NCBI GenBank assembly: GCA_029269725.1
Contig: JARJHS010000001.1
Location: 868,001-932,000, forward strand
Length of the DNA: 64,000 nucleotides
Source: Pollutibacter soli
GTDB taxonomy: Bacteria > Bacteroidota > Bacteroidia > Chitinophagales > Chitinophagaceae
Reading direction: 5' to 3'
The position numbers and the translations under genes are program-made. The notes under the pieces are model-generated. The model saw nothing but the letters and a program-made list of their open reading frames with translations, was not told where the DNA came from and made no database searches. This document shows positions 1-13,700 of the stretch, in pieces. The first letter of the stretch is position 1; each line of letters starts with the position of its first letter.

Positions 1-2
1 AT

Positions 3-1631
3 AAAAAAGGAATTAAACGATGGGGTGTTAATTTCAGCAGGTTGGATATTACCGTTGCTGAGAAATCAGGATGGGCTCCGGTGCCCAGGCAATTCCCGAG
101 CGCGTCGCTCGCCTACACCGGTATACTTCAATGGGATGAAGAGCCGCCACATGCAGGTACCAATATCTCTGTGATTCCCTATGTGCTCGGCAGTGTTGTA
201 AAGGATTATGAACACAATGCCGATGCCAGGTACAAATCTCAGGCTGGTGTCGATGCAAAAATCGGTATCACTTCATCTCTGAACCTGGACCTGACAGTCA
301 ATCCGGATTTCTCCCAGGTGGAAGTGGACAGGCAGGTTACCAATCTTGACCGTTTTGAATTATTCTTTCCCGAGCGGCGACAGTTTTTCCTTGAAAACGG
401 AGATCAGTTTTCCAATTTCGGATATGCGACCATCCGGCCATTCTTTTCACGTAGAATAGGATTGAATGCCCCGATACTTTTTGGAGCTCGGTTGAGTGGT
501 AAACTTGACAAGAACTGGAGGCTGGGTATAATGAATATGCAAACGGGCAAAGTGGATTCCATTCGCCTTCCGGCACAGAATTTCACAGTAGTTGCATTAC
601 AACGCAAAGTTTTCGCCCGTTCGAATTTTGGCGTGCTCATGATCAACAAAGAGAATTTTGTTGGAAGATTGCCTGTGGATACTTCAAAAGCAAGTCCGGC
701 AGCCTATAACAGAAACATCGGGCTAGAATATAACCTGGCATCCGCTAATAATTTATGGACAGGTAAGGCCATCATTGTCAAGTCCTTTTCTCCGGGAGTG
801 AATAGTGACGATTGGGTACACGCAGCGAATTTGCAATATGGTGACAAGCGATGGACGATCAGCTGGGCTCACGAATATGTTGGAAAGAATTATACGGCTG
901 AAGTGGGTTATGTACCCAGGCGGGGATACATCAAAATAAATCCCACTGCTGGAAGATTGTTTTTCACCAAGGGCTCTGTTGTAAGTCATGGACCCAAGCT
1001 GACTTACCTGGAATTCTTTGACCAGGCATGGAAGAAAACTGACCTGGGTTTGATCCTGAATTACCCGGTGACTTTCAGGAACCAGGCGATGTTCAATGCC
1101 TGGGTTTCATATGATGATATCAAATTACTCGCTCCATTCGATCCGACCAATTCCGGAAAAGATACACTGGCGCGCGGAACCGTTCACCAATGGCAGGCTT
1201 TTGGTCTCGAGTTCTATTCCAAACCACAAGCGTTATTTACATATACATTCACAGGTCGATATGGTGGTTATTTTAATGACGGAACAAGATTGAACCTGAC
1301 GGCAGATATCGGTTACCGGTTTCAACCTTACGTCAGTTTTATTGTGAGTGCATCATATAATGATATAAGGATGCCGGCTCCGTGGAATAAAACGCAGTTC
1401 TGGCTAATCGGCCCAAGGCTGGATATCACGTTTACTAACACATTGTTCTTCACCACTTTTGTTCAGTACAATAACCAACAACGGAACGTCAACATCAACA
1501 CCAGGTTTCAATGGCGCTACAGGCCCGCGTCGGATTTGTTCATTGTTTATACTGATAATTATTTTCAAACACCGTTCAGTGTTCGTAACAGGGCAATTGT
1601 GCTGAAGCTTAATTATTGGTGGAATCTATAG
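3..1631 (+). CDS. DUF5916 outer-membrane protein, 5' truncated by window edge
   Basis: The frame is open from the first codon in the window, so this is the C-terminal 542 residues of a longer gene; a TTG at 42 is internal and not a start. The visible part begins with a WGVNFSR-like segment and continues through SGWAPVPRQFP, which is typical of the DUF5916 region that follows a carbohydrate-binding (CBM9-like) domain in this family. The rest alternates short aromatic-rich strands, as in an outer-membrane beta barrel, and ends in an aromatic/asparagine tail (LNYWWNL) like a barrel C-terminus. Members are common in Bacteroidota and are thought to sit in the outer membrane; the substrate is unknown. 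Family assignment is from recognised sequence style; barrel topology is inferred. Confidence 0.8.
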   Translation, partial: KKGIKRWGVNFSRLDITVAEKSGWAPVPRQFPSASLAYTGILQWDEEPPHAGTNISVIPYVLGSVVKDYEHNADARYKSQAGVDAKIGITSSLNLDLTVNPDFSQVEVDRQVTNLDRFELFFPERRQFFLENGDQFSNFGYATIRPFFSRRIGLNAPILFGARLSGKLDKNWRLGIMNMQTGKVDSIRLPAQNFTVVALQRKVFARSNFGVLMINKENFVGRLPVDTSKASPAAYNRNIGLEYNLASANNLWTGKAIIVKSFSPGVNSDDWVHAANLQYGDKRWTISWAHEYVGKNYTAEVGYVPRRGYIKINPTAGRLFFTKGSVVSHGPKLTYLEFFDQAWKKTDLGLILNYPVTFRNQAMFNAWVSYDDIKLLAPFDPTNSGKDTLARGTVHQWQAFGLEFYSKPQALFTYTFTGRYGGYFNDGTRLNLTADIGYRFQPYVSFIVSASYNDIRMPAPWNKTQFWLIGPRLDITFTNTLFFTTFVQYNNQQRNVNINTRFQWRYRPASDLFIVYTDNYFQTPFSVRNRAIVLKLNYWWNL

Positions 1632-1636
1632 GCACA

Positions 1637-1657
1637 AGGCAGGAGAACGGAGGCAGT
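1637..1657 (+). repeat. heptameric array, purine-rich (AGGCAGG type)
   Basis: Three 7-base units, AGGCAGG, AGAACGG and AGGCAGT, start six bases after the DUF5916 stop codon. They match the period and composition of the arrays at 27858, 40679 and 41454. Confidence 0.5.
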
Positions 1658-2006
1658 CTCACTATTAGCGCGACGCCAATGTTTCTTAAAAAATAACATA
1701 GATCATCCTGCCGATAGCCTCTAAGACTCAAAGACTGTAAGGCAGCTCGAAGCAAATCTTTGAGCAACCTTCGAGTCTTGGAGACTTCCCGGCAAAAGGT
1801 AGTTATATAGTAGGAGTAACAGTATATAGAAGTTTTGTTTTGACAGTCACCAAGTTGAAAGCAGAAGGTTTCGAAAAGCAACGCAAGTTCAGTTCACAAG
1901 CTGTTAAATAAGTACCTGAGCCGCAATCCCGGTATAAGTGCATATCACCATTTTCAAATCTCAACTTCAATCAGAAATCAATACATTCAATGCCCAAATT
2001 TGACAT
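1658..2006. other. intergenic region with nested inverted repeat
   Basis: No gene is seen. AAGACTC at 1723-1729 is complementary to GAGTCTT at 1773-1779, and CTCGAAG at 1746-1752 to CTTCGAG at 1769-1775, giving an interrupted stem-loop that could end transcription of the upstream gene, though it lacks a U run. A CAAATTTG just before the start at 2007 resembles the TAnnTTTG promoter box with one change. Confidence 0.4.
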
Positions 2007-3959
2007 ATGAAAAAATGCATGTCCTGGATATTCGCCTTATTTATTGCTATTACTTCTTTTTCGCAACCTAAACCTGCAAAGTTATTCAGTGATCATATGG
2101 TCATCCAGCGGCAGAAGCCGATAAACGTTTGGGGTACAGCGTCAAAGAATGAGAAGCTGACTGTCACTCTGAATGGTAAAACCTCAGGCGGGAAAGCTGA
2201 TAAAGAAGGAAACTGGTTACTGACATTGCCGGCAATGGAAGCGGGTGGACCGTACACCCTTGAGGTTAAAGGAAAAACAACCGTGCAGTATAGTGATGTT
2301 ATGTTGGGAGATGTATGGCTTTGTTCCGGGCAGTCAAATATGGAATGGCCGGTAAGTGCATCCAAAAATGCGAAGGAAGAGATTGCCGCGGCAAATTACC
2401 CGATGATCAGGCATTTCAAGGTGCGCAATACTGTGAGTCTCACACCCGAAAATGATGTAACCGGAGGTGAGTGGCAGGTTTGTAGTCCATCAACGGTTGG
2501 AAATTTTACTGCAGTCGGTTATTTTTTTGCAAGAGATCTGTTAGCCTCTGAACATGTAGCCATTGGTTTATTGAATTCATCGTGGGGGGGAACACATGTC
2601 GAAACGTGGACCAGCGGTTCTTCATTTTTTTCAACGCCGGAATTTGCATCTATGAAATCTAAATTACCAACCAGTTTCGATGGATTGATTGCTGAAAGAA
2701 AAAAGAAAGCTGAAGAATTACTGGCCCGCGTTCAAGGCACACTCCCCACACGCGGAGAAGTGAATGAATATAAAATGATGGATTACAATGATAATTCCTG
2801 GGCAGTAATGCAAGCTCCCGGTCTTTGGAACGGTAACGGGCTTGGTGAATTCGATGGAGAGATCTGGTTCAGAAAAACTTTCAATGTTCCGGCTGATATT
2901 AATCTTTCCAATGTAAAAATCAGGCTGGGAAAAATCGATGATACGGACAGCACCTTCGTTAATGGCGTATTTGTCGGTGCAACAAGCTCTTATATCGAAC
3001 CGAGAGAATATAAAGTGCCGCCAGGCGTTATCAAAGGCACTGGAAACGTGATTGTTGTAAAAATAAGTGATACCGGCGGTGGTGGTGGAATGTATGGTGA
3101 GCCAGGTGATTTTTATGTTGATTTTGGAGTAACAACACTTTCACTTGCAGGCGATTGGAGGTACCGGATTGAAAAAATGTATAATGCTACTGCTGGAGTT
3201 GATCCCAACGCTTACCCTACCCTTTTATATAATGCAATGATTTATCCGCTCTTACATGCAAAAATAAAAGGAGCCATCTGGTACCAGGGGGAATCAAACG
3301 CTGGTCGCGCGGAACAGTACAGAACAAGTTTTCCATTGATGATCGAAGACTGGCGTAAACAGTGGGGTTATGCGTTTCCATTTTACTTTGTTCAGCTTGC
3401 CAACTACCAGGCGGGTGGTGGCACCAGCAGCAATGGCGGCAGCGAATGGGCAGAACTTCGTGAAGCACAGACTTATACATTGCGTTTACCCAATACCGGT
3501 ATGGCCGTAATTATTGATATTGGTGAATCAAAAGATATCCATCCGCGTAATAAACAGGACGTAGGCAAGCGACTTGCTGCGATTGCATTGGCCAAAACCT
3601 ACAATAAGACAGTTGCGTATGCGTCGCCGGAAATAGATAAAGTCGATTTAAACGGAACACAGGCAAAACTTCATTTCAAAAACGTCAATGGTGGTTGGAA
3701 GGTTGATAACAAGTATGGCTACATCAATGGTTTTGAACTTGCAGGTGCTGATAAACAATGGCATTATGCACGTGCATGGATTGAAAATGGTGATATCATC
3801 GTCATGAGTGATAACGTCAACAGTCCTGTTGCTGTGCGTTATGGTTGGGCAGATGACCCTTCTGATCTGAATCTTTTTGATAAATCGGGTTTGCCTGTTG
3901 CTCCTTTCAGATCAGACACCTGGCCAGGAAAAACAGCCGGAAAAAGTTTCAATTTTTAG
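2007..3959 (+). CDS. sialate O-acetylesterase (SGNH hydrolase)
   Basis: A 650-residue secreted enzyme predicted to remove O-acetyl groups from sialic acid or related acetylated sugars. It has a signal peptide of about 19 residues (ends SFSQ). The SGNH core is split: the nucleophile block GQSNMEW places Ser110 as nucleophile; WYQGESN lies at 425-431; and DIHP at 510-513 supplies the Asp/His pair with His512. Between them, about residues 270-370, lies a jelly-roll insertion (FDGEIWFRKTFNVP) like the sugar-binding domain of beta-galactosidases, which is usual in this family. Length is normal. It stands alone with its own terminator, so it is probably a periplasmic or surface glycan-processing enzyme. 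A xylan or other carbohydrate acetylesterase activity cannot be excluded. Confidence 0.9.
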   Translation: MKKCMSWIFALFIAITSFSQPKPAKLFSDHMVIQRQKPINVWGTASKNEKLTVTLNGKTSGGKADKEGNWLLTLPAMEAGGPYTLEVKGKTTVQYSDVMLGDVWLCSGQSNMEWPVSASKNAKEEIAAANYPMIRHFKVRNTVSLTPENDVTGGEWQVCSPSTVGNFTAVGYFFARDLLASEHVAIGLLNSSWGGTHVETWTSGSSFFSTPEFASMKSKLPTSFDGLIAERKKKAEELLARVQGTLPTRGEVNEYKMMDYNDNSWAVMQAPGLWNGNGLGEFDGEIWFRKTFNVPADINLSNVKIRLGKIDDTDSTFVNGVFVGATSSYIEPREYKVPPGVIKGTGNVIVVKISDTGGGGGMYGEPGDFYVDFGVTTLSLAGDWRYRIEKMYNATAGVDPNAYPTLLYNAMIYPLLHAKIKGAIWYQGESNAGRAEQYRTSFPLMIEDWRKQWGYAFPFYFVQLANYQAGGGTSSNGGSEWAELREAQTYTLRLPNTGMAVIIDIGESKDIHPRNKQDVGKRLAAIALAKTYNKTVAYASPEIDKVDLNGTQAKLHFKNVNGGWKVDNKYGYINGFELAGADKQWHYARAWIENGDIIVMSDNVNSPVAVRYGWADDPSDLNLFDKSGLPVAPFRSDTWPGKTAGKSFNF

Positions 3960-3989
3960 AATTCAGCGTTGAGCCTCAAACGATAGTCG

Positions 3990-4026
3990 CGACTTTGCAG
4001 AGCATATTCTTTGCAAAGTCGTTTTT
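3990..4026 (+). terminator. rho-independent terminator of the esterase gene
   Basis: A perfect 10-bp stem, CGACTTTGCA at 3990-3999 and TGCAAAGTCG at 4012-4021, with a 12-base loop, is followed by TTTTT. Confidence 0.85.
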
Positions 4027-4795
4027 ATTTTCGGTTACAGAATTCGGTAATGGAATCAATTTATTTGCCTCTTATCTTAATATTGATTGCATTTATAGAA
4101 GTGATGTTTGGAAAAGTTTCTCCGCCTGTGTCTCATCAATTTAAACTAAAGGATTTTGATGCAATGTCTGTATGAATGCAAATGTCAAAGCGCGAAATCC
4201 GTTGCATCTGGTTGGCGTTCAATCAGATTCATACTTCGGATCCTTTTATTCAACATTTCAGCAAATCACAACTTTACAACGAACAACGATGAACGAAAAC
4301 ACCGCCAGCCCTCACTTAATCAGCTCGCCCAGGGAAGCAAGAGCAACTAAGTTTGACATTAATCAACAATTTCAGGTACGGCTGGGTGTTAGTCGGGGAT
4401 TTTTGTGTGAATTTATTTTTGCTAATGGTATTTTTTTATAAAAAAAATGATATTCTGCAATAATTTACTACCTAAAGTTGTTTTTTACAATAGAAGTAAA
4501 TTTTCTAATTGTTTCCAACCCAATCATCCACGTGATGTTTAGATTGGAAAGCAAATCAAATCCCGAATCCAAATCTTTTGAAAAAATGAAAAAAATTTAC
4601 CTGCCGCTGCTGTATCATGTTACTGCAGTTTTCTCCATGAAAAAGACTACAGGTTTAGATTTAAGTCACCAGTCTGTTCTTCATCGGCGTTAACGATCAT
4701 CTAGAGATTTTTTTTCAACACTGCACAGGTTTAACTCTGGCCTGTGGGCAATAGCTTTTTTCAAAAAAGGTATTGTTTAAATCCATACTGTTTAG
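4027..4795. other. long A/T-rich leader region before the giant adhesin gene
   Basis: About 770 bases without a convincing gene. Short open frames exist (a 41-codon frame from 4050 with a hydrophobic start; frames from 4156, 4172 and 4478) but none has a recognisable product. A homopolymeric A/T stretch lies near 4425-4450. The promoter of the adhesin locus should be here; no clear TAnnTTTG box was found close to the start, although TACTGTTTAG just before the ATG is similar. Confidence 0.35.
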
Positions 4796-7700
4796 ATGAG
4801 GAAGATTGTGACTACCATATTAATGGGAGCCGTGATGCTTTTATGTGCATCAAAACTAGCAGCCCAGGCTTTAGAGCCTGGTTTCGGTGCTCCTGCAACT
4901 CCTATCAATGTTTGCAACGGCTCAGCAACTTTTAGTGTGAAAGTAGTTGGCGGACTCAATGCCTGCCCGTCTGGAACGATCAGCGTTCAGTTACCGGCAG
5001 GATTTGTTTATGTTGCCGGATCTGCTGCTATTTCCGGGGGAACAGGAACTGTGAGCGAATCTGCGGTGTCCGGGAATACAGCAAACTTTACTGTCACCAA
5101 TATCCCAAAAACACCGGGTTTCACCATTATCAGCTATCGTGCTTATGCAAGTTGTGATGCGCTGGCCAATCCCTCAACAGCTAATAACCAGGCTGTATAC
5201 ACGCTGAATTCAGCATGTAGCCCTCAGAGTAACTCGACTACCAACAGTTTCAATATAAAAAGTGCTGCACTCAGCATTAGCAACGTCACCAACAAAAGTT
5301 ATATCGGTGCGGTTGGCGATATGTACACACGTACGATCACCATTACCAATAAGGGACTCGGAACAGTATCCAATATTACGCTCGCTGACACCAGTGGAAA
5401 CGGGTTGTTTGTAAAAGGCATTTCAGTTAGTGGCGGCTGGAATTTCCTAACCAGCAAAACAGTTATAGGAACAGACACGGTCTCGATTTTCACCCTTACT
5501 GGTGCAGAACTGGCTAAGGATCAAAGCATTTCACTCATAGAAAACGTTTCGCTCGTCAATGACTGTCTTTTGGAATCAAGGCTTGGTGCATGGTTCGGGT
5601 GTGACAATATGGTCTGTTCGACCGGCAATATTTCGAGTAATTCAACAGCGGGGGCAACGCTGAATTTTTCATATTTACCCGAACTGAAGATTGTTCCGGA
5701 ACAACAGGATTTAAGTTGCCGTGGTGTAGTATACCCACAGACCATCAGGTTTGTGAATACCGGAAGTGCCCCCATGCGCGACCTTGTGGTAAACTTATTT
5801 TCGACAACACAAACCAGCTCGCCTGCATTGCAGACTTTTAATGCGGCTAACGATATTCAAAGCAGCCAGTCTGGTTTCCAGGGTTTTCAGTTCAAATTGG
5901 GAGTTAATGGAACCTGGAGTAACCTGGCTTTAAGCCAATCTCAAACTTTTACAACTCCTGCTGCTTCTCTGAGCGGGATGAATTCAAACATTCGATTTGG
6001 AGTTACCCAACTCAATCCAGGCGATACCTTCTATGTACGGTATAATGAAAAGGCACCGATGGTAAATTCAGCCGTTAACGATGTGATGTATACGGCAGGA
6101 TCTGTATTGAGTTATAGCTTCAGAGGACGATGCGACACGCGCACAAGCACTGTATCGTCCTTTGTAAGACTGCCACAGGAAACAAAGTTGACGGCACTGC
6201 CTATATTCCCGACAAAGCTTGAAGCAGCAACCAATTATACTTTAAGCTATCATATTCCTTTTGCAGAATCTGACCTTTATCAACAAACCGGTGCGACAGC
6301 GTCTTCTATCCGCTTTGAGTTTCAATTACCTGAAAATGTTTTGTTTACAGGAAATATTTCAAATTTTAATTTAAACAAGGGGTCTGGTGCGACGCTTGCC
6401 AGTCCATCCCTGTTCAATTATAACCCCGGCACACGAACCATCCGGGCCACCTATACTTTCAGTTCCGGTTTTTCATTTGGAGATCTTGAAAACAGCTTTC
6501 TGAATGTTGGACAAATCAGTCTGAACTGCGCAGTTGCTTCTTCTGGTACGCCCCTGGTTTTAAATGCATATCTCAAAAATTTGTCTTCCTGCGCCCAGGA
6601 GGAACTTATCTTTTCACGTCATGATCCTCTGAATACCAATTGCCCGGCCCCTATTTGCGGACCAAATGGTGGAATCAGATTCAGCTCATTCACGCTAAAT
6701 CGCAGGAATTTCGGACTCCCCGACAATAATAATAATGGCGCTCCGGATCCATCAGGTTCTGTAGATATGTCCAAAGTCCGTTCAGATCTGGCAATGCAGG
6801 GTGATACAATAGTTGCAGCTTTTGGTGGAAGGATTCAGATGGGTGCCTCCTCACCTGTTGGCGGATTTACTCATGGATATGCCATCGACTCCATTACGAG
6901 CCAGGATAACTTCTTTACAAATTTATATGCCCGGGTTGAGTTATTCAGTTCGGGAAGCAATGTGCCATTTTACACCAGCAACAACCTATCTGTCGGTAAC
7001 ATCAGTTCCGCAGTCAGAAAGGTTGATTTCAGTATACCGGCTTTACAGGCCAGCAAACCACTCCCTGCCGGATATACAAAATTTGTTGATAATGATTCTG
7101 TTGTAATCTCTATCTACTATAAAATTTCAGGCAATGCCGGCTCGGTGTTGAATTCGGTAAAATTCAATAACGGCCTGTATGTAAGCGATTTGGCCGATCC
7201 GGCCCCGGCCAGTCAATACCATTGTGGAAATAAACCATCTGGTGTAATTAACCTGGTAGGTTTCACCCAATCCACCACAGGGATTTCTTCTTCGATCGGT
7301 GGCGGCACCATCACCACTGTAATCGATAATCTTCTTCAACTTTCCCCCGCACAAAATGATGCAGGAAACAAACCATTTGCCTTTGAATACAGACCACTGA
7401 GTATTTATGAGCGGATGACATATACTCTTCCAGCCGGCTATGATTTTGTAAGTGCTTCATTAACATATACATATACAACAGGAATCAACAAAACTGCCAG
7501 TAAAACAGTAACTATTTTACCTTCCAGCACGTCAGGTGGATTACTGGTATTTGATATCGCCTCCCTTTTCCAGAACGGAACTTTCATCAGGGGCGACCAG
7601 GGCAGTAAATTGACTGGATCTGTTATAATTCGTCCTAATTGTCAGGCAATCAGCACATTAGTGCCACGCTTCACGCTTCGTCAGACGGCGACCGGTGGCT

Positions 7701-10700
7701 CTTCACTTCCTGACTTCACTGTGGATCAGACAGATAGCATTTATAACTCTCTTCCATCAATATCCGGAACATCAGCCAACACTCAGCCAGTATCCATTGA
7801 CAACCAGGTAAACTGGGAGGTACAGATCGCAAATGCTTCCGATGCCCAGGCATTACGCGTCTGGATGGCTAAAGCATCCGGTGGGAATATAACAATCACC
7901 CGGGTAGAACGCTTATCTGGTGCTGGCGGAACTGTGTTGAATACGGTTACGGCAAATGGAAACGGGATTTACCAGCTGGGCACTTTCGGGCAAACAAGTG
8001 TTTATTACCGGATCAATGCCACTTACAACAGTTGTGCTAAAGAGAGTCTGAAACTTTACTACGGGTATGATTGCGCTAATACCGGATACCCCACTTCGGC
8101 AGCTTCTGCGGTATATAAAAAAGAATTATCATTAAATGTGACCGGGCTTCAACCAAGTTTACAAACAACGCTGGTGTCCGGACCTTCAAGCCTACCAACG
8201 CATGATTTCTGTGATGTACTTACTTATGAACTGGAAACGGTAAATACCGGAATGGGTGCTGTTAAGTCATTGGCAGTACAGACATTTCTGCCCGGAGGTA
8301 CAGGTTCATCATATGTTCCGGGTAGTTTTCAGCTTCAATACCCTGCGGGTTCCGGCGCATTTATAAGCATTCCCGATGCCTCGGTGAGCGTCAATGGAGC
8401 CACTGTTACCTTCACAATTCCTTCAGATGAAATAGCTGAATTATTTGATAATGAAAGCTTCCGGGTGAAATTTGGCCTGACAACTTCCTGTGATTTTGCA
8501 AGTGGTGGTAGTTTCCGTTTCAATTCAACCGGACAATCATTTTGCGGCCTTGCTATCGGATCTCCAATCCAGCAGGCACAGATGGTAAATATTACCGGTA
8601 TTCCCACCTCAACAAATCGGTACACTATCAATTCAAGCGCTAATACAGCTCTTTTAAATTGTGCAACCGGCGAATTGACAAGCACTTACAGATTTAAAAT
8701 TGTCAACCTTGGAGCATTTGCAACTACCAGCGCAGATGGATTTACGATTGATCTTCCCGGTCCATGGCAAATGAATACTGGTTCGGCCAATTATCTGCAT
8801 AACCCTTCCGGAAGTTCTTACTCTGGCATTAACTCCGATGGGGCTTATGAATTTGTAACTGGCGCTGGACTCGCTATCGGTGATTCCGTTGTGTTCACTG
8901 TAACGCTTACTGTACCTGCGGCAAACGTTCCTACCCTATCAGCTGGTAACAGTATTGCCATCGTTGAAAACGCGATTATAAAATACGGCGGTACATGTTC
9001 ATCAACCGGAACACCATGTCCTGTAACGGTATTGATCCTTTCAACCAATCAGACTACAACGATCCTTTACAGCAAGGATCCGGCATATACTTTCAACAAA
9101 CCTGTATTGGTGATCACCTCACCTTCGCCTGTTTGTTCACCCGCTACGGTTGACATCACCCAACCCCAGGTGACTGCCGGCAGTACTCCTGGTTTAACTT
9201 ATACTTATTTCACAGATGCTGCAGGTACTGTGGCATTGCTGAACCCGACTTCAATCTCTGTAAGCGGAACATATTATATCAAAGGCACATCTTCTGCTGG
9301 TTGCACTGATATTAAACCTGTTACGGTACTTATTAACCCTGCTCCTTTCGCCACCATCAATTATCCCGGAACACCGTATTGTATCAATAGCGGTGCGACG
9401 ATTAATGTTACGCGTACAGGACTAGCAGGCGGTATCTATAGTGCAACTCCGGCAGGATTGAATATCAACTCAACAACAGGTCAGATTAATCTGGCCAGCA
9501 GCACCCCGGGAACTTATGTTGTTACATATAGTTTTACCAACGGGACATGTACCGGTACCACAACTGCAACGATTACGATAAGGACTCTTCCAACTGCCAG
9601 CATCAGCTATGCGGGATCTCCCTACTGCATAAATCCGACAAGGACGATAAGCGTAACGCAAACCGGCCAGGCCGGAGGGGTTTACACGGTAAGTCCGGCA
9701 GGGTTAGTGATCAATTCAGTTACGGGTGAAATCAATACTGCAGGCAGCGTTCCAGGTACCTATACAATTACTTATAGTTTTTCTGACGGCATATGCAATG
9801 GCACCGCGACGGCCAGTGTTACGATCCAAAACGTACCGGTTTTAGTAGTCACCAATCCGCCACCGGTTTGTTCGCCGGCGACTGTTGATATTACCCGTCC
9901 TCAGATAACTTCAGGAAGTGCTTCAGGACTCACTTACCAATACTTCAGCGATGCGGCAGGAACAATTCCGGTTGTAAATCCCACATCTGTCAGTACCAGC
10001 GGAACCTATTATATCCGGGGAAGAGCTGCCAATGGATGTTATACGGATCTGCAGGCTGTTGTGGTGACTATCAACGCATTACCAGTCGCAACAATCAGTT
10101 ACCCTGGTACGCCGTACTGCTCAAATATTGCAACAACATTGAGTGTTACACAAACAGGTCAGACCGGGGGAACATACAGTGCGAGTCCATCTGGCCTGGT
10201 TGTTCACCCAACAACCGGAGAAGTGAACCTCGTGAGCAGTACTCCGGGTACTTATGTTGTAACTTATAGTTTTTCAAATGGTACATGTAGTTCAACAGCA
10301 TCAACAACCATTACGATCAACTCCTTACCAACTGCCACCATCAGTTATGCTGGTTCGCCATATTGCACCAGTCCTGCTTCAACTGTAAACGTTTCAAGAA
10401 CCGGTCAGGGCGGTGGAACTTTCAGTGCAAGTCCTTCGGGCCTGGTGATCAATTCAACTACCGGCGCAATTAATCCCGGAGCAAGTACGCCCGGAACTTA
10501 TACAATTACCTACAGCTTCACAAACGGCATCTGCTCAAATACCGCAACAACCAGCATTACCATCCTGGCTCCGCCATTGCTGGTCGTGAATAATCCGGCA
10601 CCGGTGTGTCCGCCGGCAAGTGTAGATATTACCCTGCCACAGGTTACCGCCGGCAGCGCGTCAGGATTGATATTGCAGTATTACAGGGATGCAGCAGGTA

Positions 10701-13700
10701 CGATTGTACTAACCAACCCAACATCAGTCAATGTTGCCGGAACATATTATATCAAAGCGACGGGAGCGACAGGATGTGTTACTATTAAACCTGTCATGGT
10801 AACGATAAATACTTTACCAACGGCAACTATCAGCTATTCCGGTTCACCATATTGTACAAGTAATACAGCAATGGTGAGCGTTAACCGAACGGGCCAGAGT
10901 GGTGGAACTTTCACTGCAAGTCCTGCCGGTCTGATAATTAACACCAATACCGGTGAACTCAATATTGCTAACAGTACACCTGGAACCTATACCATCACGT
11001 ACAACTTTACCAACGGAACCTGTGTAAGTTCAGCATCAACCAGTATCACCATACAGGATGTACCAACACTGGTGGTAACTAATCCCGCACCCGTCTGTGC
11101 GCCAGCAACAGTTGACATTACCGTTCCGTCGATCACTGCAGGAAGTGGAGCAGGATTGACTTATCAGTATTACAGAGATCCTGCTGGCACAATCGTTCTG
11201 ACCAATCCAACATCGATCAGCACCAGCGGAACATATTATATCCGTGGCCGCGCTGCAAACGGATGTTTCAGCAATATAAAGGCAGTCGTTGTAACAATCA
11301 ATACTCCTCCTGTTGCCAACATCAGCTACCCTGGTTCACCATTCTGTATAAACAGTTCAACAACGGTGAGCGTTACCCGAACCGGCCAGGGCGGTGGTAC
11401 TTATAGTGCGAGTCCTGCAGGGTTGTTGATCAACTCAACAACAGGCGCAGTCAATATCGCTGGAAGTACTCCAGGTAATTATATTATCACATATAGCTTT
11501 ACTAACGGTACCTGCCCGGGAACAGCCACCACAAGTATAACCATCGAGGATAAACCAACATTGGTCATTACTAATCCTGCCCCGGTTTGCGCACCTGCAA
11601 CAGTTGATATAACCGCGGCTGCGATTACCGCAGGTAGTTCAGCTGGACTGACATTGCAGTATTTTACCAATATTGCCGGTACCATAGCCCTTGCAAATCC
11701 AACTGCCATCAGTGTCAGCGGAACATACTATATCCTGGCTATTTCAGCATCAGGTTGTTCAGATATTAAACCAGTCGTTGTAACCATTAATGCTGCACCG
11801 ATAGCCAATATCGGCTATGATGGCTCTCCTTACTGCATAAGCAATGCAATAACGGTGAACGTTACACGTACCGGACAAGGTGGCGGTACTTACAGCGCCA
11901 GCCCTGCAGGTTTAGTGATCAATACAACAACAGGTGCGCTTAACATTGCTGGCAGTACACCCGGTAACTATACCATCACGTATAGCTTCAGCAATGGAAC
12001 CTGTGCAAACACAGCAACAGCAAGTATTACTATCCAGGATAAACCGACATTGGTCATCACGAATCCCGCTCCTGTTTGTTCACCTGCAACGGTCGACATT
12101 ACTGGGGCTGCAATTACAGCAGGAAGTTCAGCTGGTTTGACACTCCAGTATTATACCAATGCGGCTGGCACGATAGCTCTTTCAAACCCGACATCTGTCA
12201 GTACCAGCGGAACATACTATATTAAAGCTGTATCATCAACCGGATGTGCCGATATTAAACCGGTTACAGTAGTGATCAATGCAGCCCCTGTTGCAAGCAT
12301 CAGTTATGCAGGTTCGCCATATTGCACAAGCAATACAACAACGGTGAACGTTACACGCACTGGCCAGTCAGGGGGAACTTACAGTGCAAGTCCTGCAGGT
12401 TTGGTAATTAATTCCAGTACTGGTGAATTAAATATTGCGAACAGCACACCTGGAACTTATACCATCACCTATAGTTTCAGCAATGGAACCTGTTCAAATA
12501 CTGCTGTCACCAGCATTACCATTCAGGATTTACCAACACTGGTGATTACTAATCCGGTGCCTGTATGTACACCAGTAACGGTAGACATTACTTCGGCTGC
12601 AATCACAGCAGGAAGTTCAGCTGGATTAACACTGCAATACTATACAAATGCATCAGGAACTATTGCCCTTGCAAATCCAAATGCAATTGGTACGAGCGGA
12701 ACCTATTACATTAAAGCAATATCAGCAACAGGATGCTCTGTTATTAAACCTGTTGTTGTTGTAATCAATACAGCACCAACAGCCACTATCAGTTATGCGG
12801 GTTCACCGTATTGTACCAGCAACACAACAACGGTGAGCGTTAACCGCACCGGTCAGAGTGGCGGAACTTATAGCGCAAGTCCTGCAGGACTGGTGATCGA
12901 TACCAATACCGGGGAACTCAATATTGCAAACAGTTCTGCTGGAACTTATACCATTACGTATAATTTCTCCAATGGAACCTGTGGAAATACAGCAACTACA
13001 AGCGTGACGATACAGAATTTGCCAACATTGGTAATTACAGATCCTGCTGCCGTCTGTGCACCTGCAACTGTGGATATCACATCGGCTGCAATTACAACAG
13101 GAAGTACGGCAGGTTTGACTTACCAGTATTATAGCGACGCAGCAGGAACAGTTGTACTAACTAACCCGGCATCTATCAGCACAAGCGGAACTTACTATAT
13201 CCGAGGTAAAGCAGCAAACGGATGTCTCAGCAACGTTCAGGCGGTGGCAGTGACGATTAATGCAGCGCCGACAGCTACCATCAGTTACGCAGGTTCGCCT
13301 TATTGCATAAGCAACACAACAACGGTGACCGTTAGCCGAACCGGCCAGGGCGGTGGAACTTACAGTGCAAGTCCTGCAGGTTTGTTGATAAATTCAGCAA
13401 CCGGAGCAGTCAACATTGCTGGCAGTTCACCTGGCACTTATACAATAACATACAGTATTACCAATGGGACCTGCGCAGGAACTGCCACAACCAGCATCGC
13501 TATCCAGGATAAACCAACACTGGTAATCACCAACCCGGCAGCAGTTTGTTCACCTGCAACAGTGGATCTCACTGCAGCTGCAGTCACAACGGGCAGTGCT
13601 GCAGGATTAACCTATAAATATTACAGCAATGCTGCGGGAACCAATGTTCTTTCGAATCCTGATGCTGTCAGTGTAAGCGGCACATATTATATCCGTGGAA

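Noticed and set aside
4050..4693. Several short frames (from 4050, 4156, 4172, 4478) in the adhesin leader
   Set aside because: Too short, overlapping, no motif; a 41-codon frame at 4050 with a hydrophobic start is the only one with any appeal.
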